DNA of 64,000 nt from Leishmania mexicana MHOM/GT/2001/U1103 (GCF_000234665.1 NC_018338.1:1464023-1528022), one strand, 5' to 3'; counted from the first letter of the stretch, positions 41,644 to 52,595 are shown. The notes: generated by a model not told the origin, from the letters alone. Numbers and translations are program-made.

Positions 41644-42828
41644 ATGAGCTTTGGCGGCTTTCTTCTCTCGGCCGGACTCTACTTGGTCCTGGTCGCTGTA
41701 TTTGTGTCCCTCTTTCTGCACATCATGAGCTACCGCTACCGAAGTCAGCAGAACCGACTGCTCTACTACCCACAGATTCCTCCAGAGAGTCGAGAGGTCT
41801 GCGAAGACCCGGTGGCGCTCGGTATCCCCTACGCAGAGCGTGTGTGCGTCACCACCGCTGATAAAGTGCGATTGTGGGGCTACATGCTGTGGCCGGCCCC
41901 TGCGCCGTCGGCGGAGAAGAGCGGCAATGCAAGCGTCTCCGACTCGATCGGGCACGCATCCTCCAATTTAGCCACTGCAGAGGGAGGCGTGCATGTTGAG
42001 GTGGATGCATCAGGTGGCGCTACAGAGAGTACCAGCGCCGGCAGCACGTTGCCTGGCAGCAGTAGAAGCGTTACCATGCCGAGCGGGATGCCGACGTTTG
42101 TAATGCTGTACTTTCATGGAAACGCCGGTAACGTTGGCCATCGCCTGCCTCTTGCTCGGGCCTTTGTGACCCACCTGAAGTGCGCGGTCATGATGGTTGA
42201 CTATCGTGGTTTTGGCCTTAGCGATGACTCGGAGCAGACGCAGGAGACGTTGGAGCTGGATGCGCAGGCCTGCTTCGACTATCTGTGGCAGGATCCTCGT
42301 GTGCCGCGTGATCGTATCATTGTCATGGGCACCAGCCTCGGTGGCGCTGTCTCGATTCACTTGGCTGCCAACGAACGTTACGCCCGCCGCATAGCTGCTG
42401 TGATTGTAGAAAACTCCTTCAGCTCCATCAGCGACATGGCCTCGGCCCTGAGCCGGCCAATCCTGACGAAGCTGGCGAGTCAATGCCCAGGCCTTGCGGT
42501 CGGTATCTTTGAGTACTACGTCAAGCCCCTGGCTCTGCGGATAAGTTGGAACAGCGCGCAGAAGATTACGAAGGTTGTGGTGCCGATGCTCTTCCTCTCT
42601 GGTATGCGTGATGAGATAGTGCCACCGGAGCAGATGCGGACACTATACAAGGCTGCGACGAAGTGTCTGCGCGATGGCAACGGCAGCGACCTCACTGTCC
42701 CGCTGCGTCGCTTTCTCGAGTTTGAGGACGGGCGGCACAACAACCTGCCGCTCATGCCCGGCTACATGAGCGCCCTGCAGGACTTTGTCACGGACGTGCG
42801 CAATGCCGGGTCCGCTGCTGTCGTTTGA
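41644..42828 (+). CDS. Alpha/beta-hydrolase of the BEM46/ABHD13 type, membrane-anchored
   Basis: 394 residues. An N-terminal hydrophobic helix (about 4-26, SFGGFLLSAGLYLVLVAVFV) is a likely membrane anchor or signal-anchor. The alpha/beta-hydrolase fold shows the oxyanion segment YFHGNAGNVGH, DYRGFGLS, nucleophile elbow GTSLGG with Ser231, Asp323 in GMRDEIVPP and His365 in DGRHNN, a complete catalytic triad. These are the family hallmarks of BEM46/ABHD13 hydrolases, usually listed with serine peptidases although the natural substrates are poorly known. A Ser/Ala/Gly-rich insertion (about 85-145) precedes the first core strand. The ATG at 41644 is used because the in-frame extension upstream begins at GTG. 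Confidence 0.88.
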   Translation: MSFGGFLLSAGLYLVLVAVFVSLFLHIMSYRYRSQQNRLLYYPQIPPESREVCEDPVALGIPYAERVCVTTADKVRLWGYMLWPAPAPSAEKSGNASVSDSIGHASSNLATAEGGVHVEVDASGGATESTSAGSTLPGSSRSVTMPSGMPTFVMLYFHGNAGNVGHRLPLARAFVTHLKCAVMMVDYRGFGLSDDSEQTQETLELDAQACFDYLWQDPRVPRDRIIVMGTSLGGAVSIHLAANERYARRIAAVIVENSFSSISDMASALSRPILTKLASQCPGLAVGIFEYYVKPLALRISWNSAQKITKVVVPMLFLSGMRDEIVPPEQMRTLYKAATKCLRDGNGSDLTVPLRRFLEFEDGRHNNLPLMPGYMSALQDFVTDVRNAGSAAVV

Positions 42829-45129
42829 AATTGGGAAGACGGCGTGGGGCGAGCGGAGGTAAAAGGGAAAATAACAACAACAAAAGCATGTGCGCTGGCG
42901 GCAATACTGTGTGTGTTGGAGAAGCGGAAGCAACTGGGATGGAGACACAGATTCTCAGACCTCTCATCCTCCCTGTACCTCGGATGGTCTGCCGCTGTCT
43001 CGCTCCCACTCGCGTGCTCCGTCGCGTTCTCTCTTCGATTTCCGCATCCCTTTTTGATGATCATTGCAGCGACTCGTTTGGTACGCCTAGGCGTACGTGA
43101 CACGGGAGGAAGGAGGCGGAGGCAGACAGGGAGGAAGTGAGAGGGGAGGAGCAAGGGCAGAAAGGTTGTCGCCACGCGAGAGGTCTGGGGTCGGTATCTG
43201 CTCTTTCAAAGTTTCTTTTTGTCTCCCTCGGCGTGTCATCATCTGCGAGTGGATTACTCACCCGTGTTGTCCTCTCTCTGGGTTTCTCTGACGCGAAGGG
43301 AGAGTCGGGTGGGGGGGGGGCGTGGAACATAGAGGGGTCGAGGTTGATGTTTAAGCAAGCGCTCGCACATAGCTGCTGCTGGGCCAGGCGCTGATGTGCA
43401 TTAATGGTGCCTTCAGCAGCCAACAAAAGGGGGGAGGAGAAGCTCTCCATCTTCTACAGCCTAAACACCTCGCAAGGCGGCCAGGGACAACACTGCGTTA
43501 GAGGGCTCTTTAAGGGTGTGTAGAGGGCGACGTACCCCCTACATCCATCACCCACCCCGCGCCACCCGAGAGGGGGACGAAAAGGAAAAACAAACAACGG
43601 AGAAGCTAACCGGCCGAGCAAAGCGAGAGCAGGCAGGAGAAAGGGCTCTTCTGCACCTGCGAAATTTGTACCTGCAGCTGTGTCGGGCTGTGTGTGCGTG
43701 TGTCTGCATATATATTTGTATGTCGTTCACGTTGCTGTTACCGCTAAACACAGCTCGAGCTGGTGTCTACGACTTGACTGCCTATTTGCCTGGGTACGGG
43801 AAACGTCTTCTCTGCTTTTCCATTCCCGGTTTTTGTTCTTCGATCCTTTGCCTGCGCGTGGGTGTGGGTGTGCTCCTCGTGTGTATCTGCTGCTTCCTTT
43901 CGGTGACTGCAGGCGCTTCGTCAGTGCTCCTGTTCCTCCCCCCTTTTTTCTGCCTGCTCGCACCTGCAACTGTATGTTTCTCAACTTTTCTCGTCAGCAA
44001 ATGCCCAGGATGCTCTCCATCTTTCTGTTTTTTCCTTTTTTCCGTCGCTCAGTGTGTTTGTGTTATTTTCTGCCGCCCTCTTTGCGGAGTTTCTTACGAG
44101 TGTGCAATCGTGTCAACGGTAGGCTTGTCTCACCCGGCTTTTTTGCTTTGCTTGCTGAGTGGGAAAAGATAGTTGTTTTTGTTTCCCCTTCCTCCCCCTT
44201 TTCTAGCGCATGCTCCAGAATCGAGGAAGATGCGGATGGCAGGGAAGGCGAAAGGTGAGTGGGGAGAGAGGTCGCTTTCAAGTCGGAGCCGCCTCCCTGC
44301 GGGCTGTTCACTCCTCCTTCCCTACCTCCCTCGTGCCTTTGCCCGTCGCTTCCTTTATTACCATTCCTCGCTCTGCCCCTTCCCCTTGTGAGTTTCACTT
44401 CGCTGACCCTTCACTTGCCGTCTGTAACTGTTTCGCTCTGCCAATTGTGTTCTTCCAGCGTTCACCTTTGATCTTGTCTCGAGCATGTATCCAGTTTCGA
44501 AGCCCCAACGATCAGCCGAACGCACGGCAACACAAAGCAGCCGCGGGGGCAACTCGTCTAGTCTCTTAGACCGGTACACGTGTGTGGGCCGGTAGCTTAC
44601 TCGTGGGCTGAAGCAGTTGTCTGTAGCATCCATGCTCATGTACCTGGTGCTCTGAGAGAGCGTTTTTTTTCAAATGCCAAGGTGACTGCTCTCTGTGCCA
44701 GTGTGCTGCGGAATCCGCCGAGGCTCTTGTTTGCCATGTGGCCGTCCCGCGTGGCGCGAGGGGCGACTAAGCGTCTTTATTATCTGCACCGTCTGTCGCT
44801 ACACTCCCTCCTCCTCCTTCTCTGCCTTCTCTTTCCTTCGCTGCGGCTCCAGCGTGCACCGCCGTAACAAGCGCACACACGCACACACACGAAAAGTACG
44901 AAAGGAAAACAGAAACGGAATAGCCGCTCGAGAAAGAAAGAGAGCGATCACACGACCACTGGCACTGCCTAAACCGTGTCTCTCGCGCCCTCATCACCGA
45001 CCGCGTCCCTCTAGACCTTTGTGTGTGCCCTCACTTCCTACCACACCCTCTTCAGCTTCGAGGGCCTCAAGTGCCATTGGTGATGAGGGAGGCACCTGCG
45101 CGGTGCTTTGCTGCGTAGTTGCCTTCGCC
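42829..45129. other. Spacer between the hydrolase and the DEAD-box helicase
   Basis: No credible gene is seen. It has a G10 run near 43312-43321, GT-rich patches and a pyrimidine tract ending in TTCAG at 45054-45055 that could serve as splice acceptor. In that case an 11-codon upstream ORF (ATG at 45083, stop 45116-45118) would precede the helicase start. Confidence 0.65.
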
Positions 45130-47223
45130 ATGGCGAACACATGGGAAACGATGAAGGGGGCCAAGCTTAGTGAGCCGACCCTCGCGTTCCTCCAGGACTG
45201 CATGAAGTTCACGACAATGGCTCCCGTCCAGGCCCGCACCATTCCACTCTTCCTCACCAACTACGACGTAGTTGTGGAGGCCATCACCGGGAGCGGCAAG
45301 ACGCTCGCATACCTTATCCCGTGCCTGGAGATGCTGCTGCGCCCACGGTGCCGAGAGGTAGCGAAGGAGTACAAGAACGCCGTCTTTGCCGTTCTCGTGC
45401 TGCCATCGAGGGAGTTGGCGCAGCAGGTGTTTCATATCGTAAAGCGCATGTTGCACTTTGTGACGAAAAGCTACAAAAACGGCAGCCCAGCGAACGGTCT
45501 GCCCGCCTACTCTTACCAGTGCTACATCGGCGGACGCGACATCAAGCACGACGTCGAGGAATTCAGCAAACAGGGCGGCAACGTACTCGTCGGCACACCG
45601 GGCCGGCTCTACGAGCTGCTCGTCTCCTCCAAGTACGCGAACCTCTTCCACTTGAGTCAGTTCGAGCTTCTCATTCTCGACGAGGCCGATAAACTGCTCG
45701 AGTTCGGCTTCCGGGCAAAGCTGGATGCGCTGCTGAAGCGGCTGCCGAAGCAGCGCCGCACCGGTCTGTTCAGTGCGACGCAGACAAAAGAGCTGACGGA
45801 GCTGGCGCGGGCTGGGATGCGCAACCCGGTGTCCGTCACCGTCCGCATCAACCCCCTCAACTCCGCCAACAGCGACTCTACAAAGCCGCAGATACCCGAG
45901 CAGCTCTCTAACTTCTACGCCTTCACGCACGCGTCTGAGAAGCTGGACCGCCTCGTTGAGTTCCTGGCGTCGCACAAGGATGAGAAGGTGCTTGTGTATG
46001 TCATGACGTGTGCTAGCGTGGAGTGGCTCTACGAGGCGCTCTCGGCGGTGCTGTGGCAGGACGAGGCTGACAACGTCTTCGCCCTCCACGGCCAAATGAA
46101 ATTGGAGAAGCGTCAGAAGGTGCACCGGCAAGTGACGAGGCGTTCGCGATGCGTGCTCGTGTGCACCGACGTGGCGGCGCGCGGGCTGGATATCCCGGAG
46201 GTAGGCCTGGTGGTGCAGTACGACCCGCCGGTGGACCCCAACACGTTTATCCACCGCATCGGCCGCACGGCGCGCATGGGGCGCAGCGGTAAGAGTGTCG
46301 TCTTTCTCATGCCGCAGGAGCTGGAGTACATCAACTTTATGCGGCTGCAGAACGTACCTCTCCAGGCGCTAGACGAGGAGCGGGACAGCGTCGACGTCGC
46401 CAAGGATGCCGTCCGTAACATGAACGCGCGACGCACGCTGCTCAGCTCCGAGCTGCCGGATAAGCGGAAGGCGATTCACCAGGCGCACCGTGAGAAACAG
46501 CTGAGTCGGCGAGAGCGCCGCCAGCAGCTGCACGAGGCGCATCAAGCGATGGTGGACGGAAAGAGCCAGCGACTCGCGAAACGGAAAGAGGTGCTGGGCG
46601 ACATGTGCACGAGTCCCTCCATTCTCGCGCTGCGGCGAGAGGAGTGCCGCAATGAGAAGCTGCTGAACCTCGCCGCCCGGGCCTTCGTGTCGTTCCTGCG
46701 GGCCTACAAGGAGCACGAGTGTCGCTACATCTTTCAACTGCAGCTCATTGACCTCACCGACCTCACGCACGGCTTCGCGCTTTTCAAGATCCCCAACTGC
46801 GGTGAGATCAAGCGGATGCGTGTGCTGCGCATTCCTCTGCAGGACGAATTCGCTCCGTTTGTGAAGCAGATGGCGACTGTGCTGCGGGAGAAGCGGCAAC
46901 GTGCCGCCGAGGAGCAGTCGGCCGCGGCAGCTGTGGACGGTGGGGGCGATGACAGCCCAGATGCGAAGAGACATCGCACGGAGCGCAACGAGAAGTTGGA
47001 AGCGCTGAAGCTGCTGAAGATGTCCAAGTCCGAGCGCAGCCGCGCCTGGAAGCAGGCAGAGCTGGACGAGCTGCTCAAAGATAGCTATTACGTGAAGATG
47101 GAGCGGCGTGGCAAGGTAAACCGGCACGTGGTGGACGAGAAGATGGGCGTGGAAGCAATCGAGAACTCCTTCATGAGTGCGCGAGAGCGAAAGGAGGCGC
47201 AGCTTGCCCGCAAGGCGCGCTGA
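45130..47223 (+). CDS. DEAD-box RNA helicase of the Spb4/DDX55 type
   Basis: 697 residues. All DEAD-box motifs are readable: Q motif (MAPVQ), motif I AITGSGKT with Lys57, Ia PSRELAQQ, TPGR, II DEAD at 184-187, III SAT at 215-217, V ARGLDIP and VI HRIGRTARMGR (His375). The start WETMKGAKLSEPTL, the VVVEAITGSGKTLAYLIP wording and the DUF4217-like C-terminal block (AFVSFLRAYKEHECRYIFQL onward) point to the Spb4/DDX55 branch, nucleolar helicases needed for 60S subunit maturation. The last 100 residues are basic, helical and Glu/Arg/Lys-rich. The longer in-frame extension upstream has no ATG, and GCCATGG at 45127-45133 is a good start context. Confidence 0.9.
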   Translation: MANTWETMKGAKLSEPTLAFLQDCMKFTTMAPVQARTIPLFLTNYDVVVEAITGSGKTLAYLIPCLEMLLRPRCREVAKEYKNAVFAVLVLPSRELAQQVFHIVKRMLHFVTKSYKNGSPANGLPAYSYQCYIGGRDIKHDVEEFSKQGGNVLVGTPGRLYELLVSSKYANLFHLSQFELLILDEADKLLEFGFRAKLDALLKRLPKQRRTGLFSATQTKELTELARAGMRNPVSVTVRINPLNSANSDSTKPQIPEQLSNFYAFTHASEKLDRLVEFLASHKDEKVLVYVMTCASVEWLYEALSAVLWQDEADNVFALHGQMKLEKRQKVHRQVTRRSRCVLVCTDVAARGLDIPEVGLVVQYDPPVDPNTFIHRIGRTARMGRSGKSVVFLMPQELEYINFMRLQNVPLQALDEERDSVDVAKDAVRNMNARRTLLSSELPDKRKAIHQAHREKQLSRRERRQQLHEAHQAMVDGKSQRLAKRKEVLGDMCTSPSILALRREECRNEKLLNLAARAFVSFLRAYKEHECRYIFQLQLIDLTDLTHGFALFKIPNCGEIKRMRVLRIPLQDEFAPFVKQMATVLREKRQRAAEEQSAAAAVDGGGDDSPDAKRHRTERNEKLEALKLLKMSKSERSRAWKQAELDELLKDSYYVKMERRGKVNRHVVDEKMGVEAIENSFMSARERKEAQLARKAR

Positions 47224-48415
47224 TGACCACCGCACCACATCAGGGGCAAAACGACGCACGGGAAAGGGCGAAAAGCCAGAGACAAGGAAAGATGGATCGT
47301 GCAGGCGCTACAGTCTTCGCACGCTTTCTTTCTCTCTGTGCGTGTCTTTCTCTCTCTCTTCCCACACATCTCTGCTGGAGTGGCATTGCGGCTCCACGCA
47401 CACACGTGCTGCTGTAGATAGGTTTGCAGCAGTATCATCCACTACGCTATCTTGGTGTACTGCGAGAAAAAGCGGTCGACAGACTCCATGGAAGAACGGC
47501 ACTCCGCAACGCTCGCAGGAGGGTGTTGCCCGTGGCCTAAGCGAGAGAGAGGCGAGTACATTAACACGATTCATCAGGTCGAAGGGAACGCATCGACGGA
47601 GTCAATCCTACTTTACAGCGAAGCATAGGTCACACGCCACAAGCGCGGACTTGAGCACGACAGTAAAAAACGAACGCATTTGCCCAAACAGAAAAGGGAG
47701 GGAAGGAGGTGCAGATCAAAGGAAGAGCGCTGCTGCAGCGCTGACAGCACGCGCTTGTTGCACTACGATAGCGTTGGTGCATCGACTCCTGACTGCTTTC
47801 GAAGTGGGGGATCCCGCTTCGTGTTACTTTGTTCGTGTCCTTGTGTGTTGGCGTGCTCCGCACGCAGGCGACAGCCTGCGCGATGACGTGCCTCGTTGAC
47901 TGGGACACTCGTGATGGGCCATACCGGCCGTCTCTGTCGCTCTTCTCCTCTGCAGCGACTACCTCTGCGGGCCGGATAAGCATTACCAGGTTTCCACTCT
48001 CTTCCTTCTTCTCTACCGTTAGTGCCTCGCCTCTTCTTGGTATTTCTCTCACCGTGCAGCAGCGCGCGGTAGGTCAGGGATCGAGAAAGCGTCCCAGCAC
48101 TGCCGCAAGTGCGAAAGAAACGGAAGGCGAAAACATACATCCATCGATTAAAACTTCTTTTACGCCCGAATCACACATATTGGCGCAAGTGCTTTGCTGG
48201 CGGACTCTCGCTCTCTCTTTCACTGACCGGGATGTGCATCTTTGTGCATGAATGGACAGCGTAGCGTCAGCTCTGCCCTTCTCGTGTGCATCTGCCTCTC
48301 CTCTTGCTGGCCTTTCACAGTCTTCCTTTCTCTGCGTTCTCACCTGCCTCCGCTTTCGTCATTGACGGTGGCGCGCAAGAAGCCGCTCCTCGTGTCTGCT
48401 TTGTTTTGGGCTCAT
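47224..48415. other. Spacer between the helicase and the DnaJ gene
   Basis: No credible gene is seen. A pyrimidine-rich run (about 48270-48318) ending in TTTCACAG at 48319-48320 looks like the acceptor for the downstream gene. Confidence 0.6.
48319..48320 (+). promoter_or_regulatory. Putative trans-splice acceptor deciding the DnaJ start
   Basis: A C/T-rich tract ends in TTTCACAG. The first ATG after it is 48416. If used, it excludes the in-frame upstream ATG at 48248 as the initiator. Confidence 0.4.
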
Positions 48416-49609
48416 ATGAGCTGGGGGGCCTGTGTGATGCTGAAGGACTACTACGCTATTCTCGATGTACTGCCCCACGCCTCCGGCGAGGAGATCCGCC
48501 GCGCGTTCAAGCGTCTGGCGCTCCAGTTCCATCCGGACAAGATCGGCAGTGGCGCGGCGACAGAGGAGACCTCCACGGTAGATGCTGACAAGCACCGTGT
48601 CGCCACAAAGGGCGGTGAGAATGCATCCGCCAACGCGAGTGTTGCCCGCTCTAATGTAGCGGCGGTCTCGTGCCAACCTCTCTCGAGGGACTTCACGGAC
48701 ATTCAAGAGGCCTACGAAGTCCTTGGTGACGTTGCGCGGCGCTACCTGTATGACATGAACTACCAAGAGCTGTTGGCCGCACAGCAGCAGCGTCGGCAGG
48801 AGGACCAAAAGCGCTGCGACGCCCACGCACGGGCTGTGGCTGAGGCAGCTCTGCAGGCCTTCGAGCGTGAGCGCTTGCAACAGCAGCAGCAGCAGCAGCA
48901 GAGCCCTCAACCGCGCAACACCAACACATTTTCCACAATGGAATCCAGCATCGCCGCCGTGGGCCTTCGCACCAATGCCCCCGGCCCCTCTCTGCCTCAG
49001 CACGCCGCACCTCCTAGTCTTGGGAGAGGAGCGGAGGACACCAGTGTCGCTTCGCCTTCCCTGCCACCCGACGATGCGCCTCAGCACCGGCGACCGTGTC
49101 AGGTGCTGGGGTCAGCAGAAAAAGAGAAGGGTAGCCACTGTTCGCTAGGAGACATTGAGTGCGATGCGAGTGGTGGGGGTGGGTTGTCGCAGGCTCGTTG
49201 GTGTTTCACCGCGCCGACCAGGTCACGCGAGGTCGGCAGCCGCCCCAAGGAGTGCCGAGGTAAAAGGCAAGGGTGCGAGCGTGATGCTAGCGAGCGTCTC
49301 ACCTCAAGCCAGGCACAGAGACGCCTCAGCGGTCCGGACGCCACGCGCGCACGACACCACATGGAAACAACCGTGCCAGCCGTGTTTGTACTGTCGAGTT
49401 CCGCGCCGTTCTGTTGGGGTGAGACGGTCGCGCAGACGTGCCCGTCTGTAGTCGAACCGAGCGGCTCACGAGGGAGGCGGTGGCACCGTCATAGTGCGCC
49501 GCGCAACGGCGGGGAGACTGAAGAGCCCGAGTTACCGATGGAGTACTACTATCAGCGCTCTATCGAACGGACTCTGCGCGTGTTCTTCGGTGCGCCTCAT
49601 GTAGAGTGA
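48416..49609 (+). CDS. DnaJ (Hsp40) domain protein with an insertion inside the J domain
   Basis: 397 residues from this start. The J domain begins at MLKDYYAILDV and has the HPD motif at 39-41, which stimulates Hsp70 ATPase. Right after HPDK there is an insertion of about 55 Ser/Ala/Thr-rich residues before the helix III equivalent (FTDIQEAYEVLGD, then RRYLYD). Next come a charged helix and a polyglutamine run (CAG-coded, about 48879-48902), then a long Ser/Pro/Arg-rich region with no Cys-rich zinc finger, so it is a type III-like J protein. The frame is open upstream to an ATG at 48248, which would add 56 residues, but those codons coincide with a pyrimidine tract and likely acceptor at 48319-48320. 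48437 is a further option. Client and location are unknown. Confidence 0.8.
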   Translation: MSWGACVMLKDYYAILDVLPHASGEEIRRAFKRLALQFHPDKIGSGAATEETSTVDADKHRVATKGGENASANASVARSNVAAVSCQPLSRDFTDIQEAYEVLGDVARRYLYDMNYQELLAAQQQRRQEDQKRCDAHARAVAEAALQAFERERLQQQQQQQQSPQPRNTNTFSTMESSIAAVGLRTNAPGPSLPQHAAPPSLGRGAEDTSVASPSLPPDDAPQHRRPCQVLGSAEKEKGSHCSLGDIECDASGGGGLSQARWCFTAPTRSREVGSRPKECRGKRQGCERDASERLTSSQAQRRLSGPDATRARHHMETTVPAVFVLSSSAPFCWGETVAQTCPSVVEPSGSRGRRWHRHSAPRNGGETEEPELPMEYYYQRSIERTLRVFFGAPHVE

Positions 49610-50718
49610 GACGTGGTTGTTTCTACGTTTCCTTTGCCTTTTCTTCCCTGCGCGCTTTCTGTGGTGCTGTTTGGCTTTTTTTTCTTTGTCAGCTGTGCTG
49701 TTGTGTCGTTCACAAGCCGGCAATAGGGATCGTGTATTTGGTGTGTGCGTGCGTTCTTGGGCAGGCACGTGAGTTGCCTCATATATACGTGTGTGTGTCG
49801 GTGCGTATGAGTGCCTTGTATATATATATATGTATAGTGCTGTTTTGGTTTCCCTGCGCGTTTTCTCTTTCGCATCACCGCTAGATCTCACATCATGTAC
49901 CATAGTCTTGTCTTCGGTTGCCTCTTTTTCGGGCTGTTTTTGTATTGGGTGGAGCCCCTCTCCCCCTCCTCCTCCTGACCCCGCACTCGCCTCCTTCTCT
50001 TTTTTTTCCGGATTGTGAACACACTCGGAAAACCAGCAGTCCTACCGCCGGGGCAGCAGCAGCAGCAGGAGCAGCGGACACACCCTTCTCTCTTCTCCAT
50101 GCGCATTGTGCGCACGTTTATTTTCTTTGTGTGTGCGTGCTGTGGTACTCATCTTTTTTTTCCCACGGTGCTGCGCTTTGCGCTCGCCGGTGCTGCGGCG
50201 CCGCTGCACTGACAAGTGCCGGAAAGCAAGCAAGGAAACAAACAGAGCACGCATCGCGTCCCCGTTTTCTTGCTCAACTACAAGAAGAATATGCAACGAA
50301 GAAAAAGAAACTCGCATGCACAGAGAGGTAGCGTAAGGCACTATCACGAGCAGGGAGAGGGATTCACGGACTCACCGCCTTGCGATGACAGAGTGTAAAA
50401 CCACTTCTGAACAGTTGGTGTATCGCAGGCTTGCGCCGCGCTCGCAAAGACAAGGAGTGCCCGCGTACGACGAGGCGGGTAAGATTGAAGAGGCGGCGTA
50501 CTTGTTTCCTCTTGTAAAGATGTGTGCCTTTCCCTCCGCCTTAGCGGCTTCCCTTGCGGCTATGAATGTCCCCACCAGGTGTAGGAGGAGGGATCGCTCT
50601 AGCTCTTCTATTCCATGCAGACACAAACACGCGTGCGTCTTTTTGATACTGCCATCTACTCCAAAGATATATATTTTCTCTTGCGTCTGCGAGCAAATCG
50701 AATGCGAGGAAACCAACG
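49610..50718. other. Spacer between the DnaJ gene and the small hypothetical gene
   Basis: No credible gene is seen. It has T-rich stretches, a TA run at about 49817-49831 and a CAG/GCA-rich patch at about 50055-50075. A seven-codon upstream ORF (50702-50722) abuts the next gene. Confidence 0.6.
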
Positions 50719-51066
50719 ATGACGACGCCGACTTCATCGACTACCGCAGATGGCGTCAAGGAAAGCACAGAGATTGATATGGCTCTTCGATTCCTGAACC
50801 ACTGCCTTAGCAATGCCGTGCAGGTGCACTATCTCGTCACCAGCTCCCTGCAAGGGGGCGACTGGCAAACCTCCACGCTTCTGGGAGCTGAGGCGCAGGC
50901 ATACATGGGTGCACTGCTTGCTGTGTATGCGGCTAGCAGCGCTTTTCGGCGCCAGCTCGTGTCCGGGGACTCTTTGTACTACCTTCAGTGCTTGACAGAT
51001 GAGACAACACGGTCCGATTTTGTGCGTGTTGCGGCAGCGCCGTCTTTTCCCTTTGCATCTTTTTGA
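50719..51066 (+). CDS. Small hypothetical protein, 115 residues
   Basis: A 115-codon frame from ATG with coding-like composition (balanced amino acids, G/C-favouring third positions), in contrast to the low-complexity frames around it. The middle (MALRFLNHCLSNAVQVHYL through FRRQLVSGDSLYYLQCL) reads as two or three amphipathic helices. No known motif, signal peptide or membrane segment is recognised. The TGA of a short upstream ORF overlaps the ATG as ATGA. It could be a genuine small conserved protein or a chance frame. Cross-species conservation would settle it. Confidence 0.5.
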   Translation: MTTPTSSTTADGVKESTEIDMALRFLNHCLSNAVQVHYLVTSSLQGGDWQTSTLLGAEAQAYMGALLAVYAASSAFRRQLVSGDSLYYLQCLTDETTRSDFVRVAAAPSFPFASF

Positions 51067-52595
51067 TAAGGGCGAGAGGAGAGTGATGCAACTACTGCAT
51101 ACTCGGACACTCCCCCTGCTCCTGACGCCGCTGTTGGCGGAGATGCTTGTAACGAAGAGTTTCGTGCGAGGTTGACCCCTCCGCACATCGACGCTGGAGT
51201 GGCTAGAACACCCACACACCCACACAGACTTATATGTAGAGCGGTGAGGCAGAACATGGGGCCCCGTAGCACTACAGTTTCCACTGTATAGAGGGACCGC
51301 AGAGAGGAAGAGGCGCTACGGCGTGGCCGTGACATACTTCTCAGGGGAGAGGGGATGAGGCTGTCTCGTGCAGGTCGTGTGCGCGCGCACTTTTCATTCA
51401 ACGGTGGAGCGGTGAATGCTGTCTGCCTCGGCCTATATGCGCCTCTTTCTCACACTCTGTTGGAGAGCCTCATCGCTGTGGACGCAGGGAAAGAAAAAAC
51501 CGAAAAGGGCCGTGCACTCTCTTGGTGTGTCGTTCCATTCGCGTTTTTTTGTTTTGCGGGTTTCGCCCCCTCTTCTTGTGTGTCTCCTACTTGCCCCGCT
51601 GCATCGGCACCCATGCTTGACGCCCATCATTCTCCTCGCCTTCTCTCCTTTTCACTGTTGTTCTTTCTCTGTTGCCTACTCGACGTGTTTCGATGCGAGA
51701 TGGATGGACGGCCAGAAGAAACGGCCGAAAAGAAAAAAAAAGAACATCGCGCCACTGTGCACATACTCAAGGTGCGAACGAGAGAGCGAGGAGGAGGGAG
51801 CGTGCAGAGTAACGGGTTAGCAGACAGACAGGCATACAAGCGTGCTCGCAGATACACCGTGCGCCAGCAGAGGCACAGACACCCTTTCTCACAGACTTAC
51901 CCCTTCGGAGCTCCTTTTTGGAGAGCATCACCCCTCCCCCCCCCCCCCACACACACACACTCACAAACATCCACATCAGCCGCATGCAGAGTTTGCTGGC
52001 ACTGTAGCCAACATTACTGAGGTTACTCCTTCGCATTTTCTTTCGCCGTTTCTGTTTCTTTTTTTTCCGCACAGTGCTCTACCATACATCATAGATAAGG
52101 TCAACTCATATATAGCGCTAGTTTTCCCCCTTGCTGACTACGTGGCTGTGTGTGCGGGTGATTTGTTTGCCTTCCTATTGTTGTGATTATTATTTTTTCC
52201 CCCGTCGTGTTGCTCCGCTCTGGGACTGTTATTGTTTTGCGTCTTCTCTATCTGTGCTTCTTTGCCTGCAAGCCTGTTTGTGCGTCCTCCTCACTGCCCT
52301 GCTCATCGTGCTCTGCACTCTGTTTTTGTCTTCGCTTTCCCTCTGCTCCGTCCTCTTCGCTCAAGCGGAGAGGCGCGTCGTTGTGCGCTGTTGCTGACGC
52401 GTGTGTCAGCCTAAACGGCGGGCACCCGCGCTTAACGCAGCGCGTGCCAGCGCTGCATCGAAAAGCGGCGGAAGAAACGGAAGAGAAAGGAAATAGGGAG
52501 TGTGGAGGCGCGGCTTTCGTGACAGATTTTGTTGTCTATCACAATCAAAGTAGCCCAAATCGCCCACCACACATAGACGCCAGTGCGATCACGTG
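51067..52595. other. Spacer upstream of KKT3
   Basis: No credible gene is seen. It has a C11 run followed by CA repeats (about 51936-51961) and a pyrimidine-rich stretch (52190-52363) ending in AG at 52364-52365, a plausible acceptor. No ATG lies between that AG and the KKT3 start at 52596. Confidence 0.65.

Noticed and set aside
44695..45129. In-frame N-terminal extension of the DEAD-box helicase
   Set aside because: It has no ATG, is rich in codons from pyrimidine runs, and the ATG at 45130 starts the conserved family N-terminus.
45067..46254. 395-codon minus-strand open frame
   Set aside because: Antisense shadow of the DEAD-box helicase, no recognisable motif. The same applies to 46369-47259.
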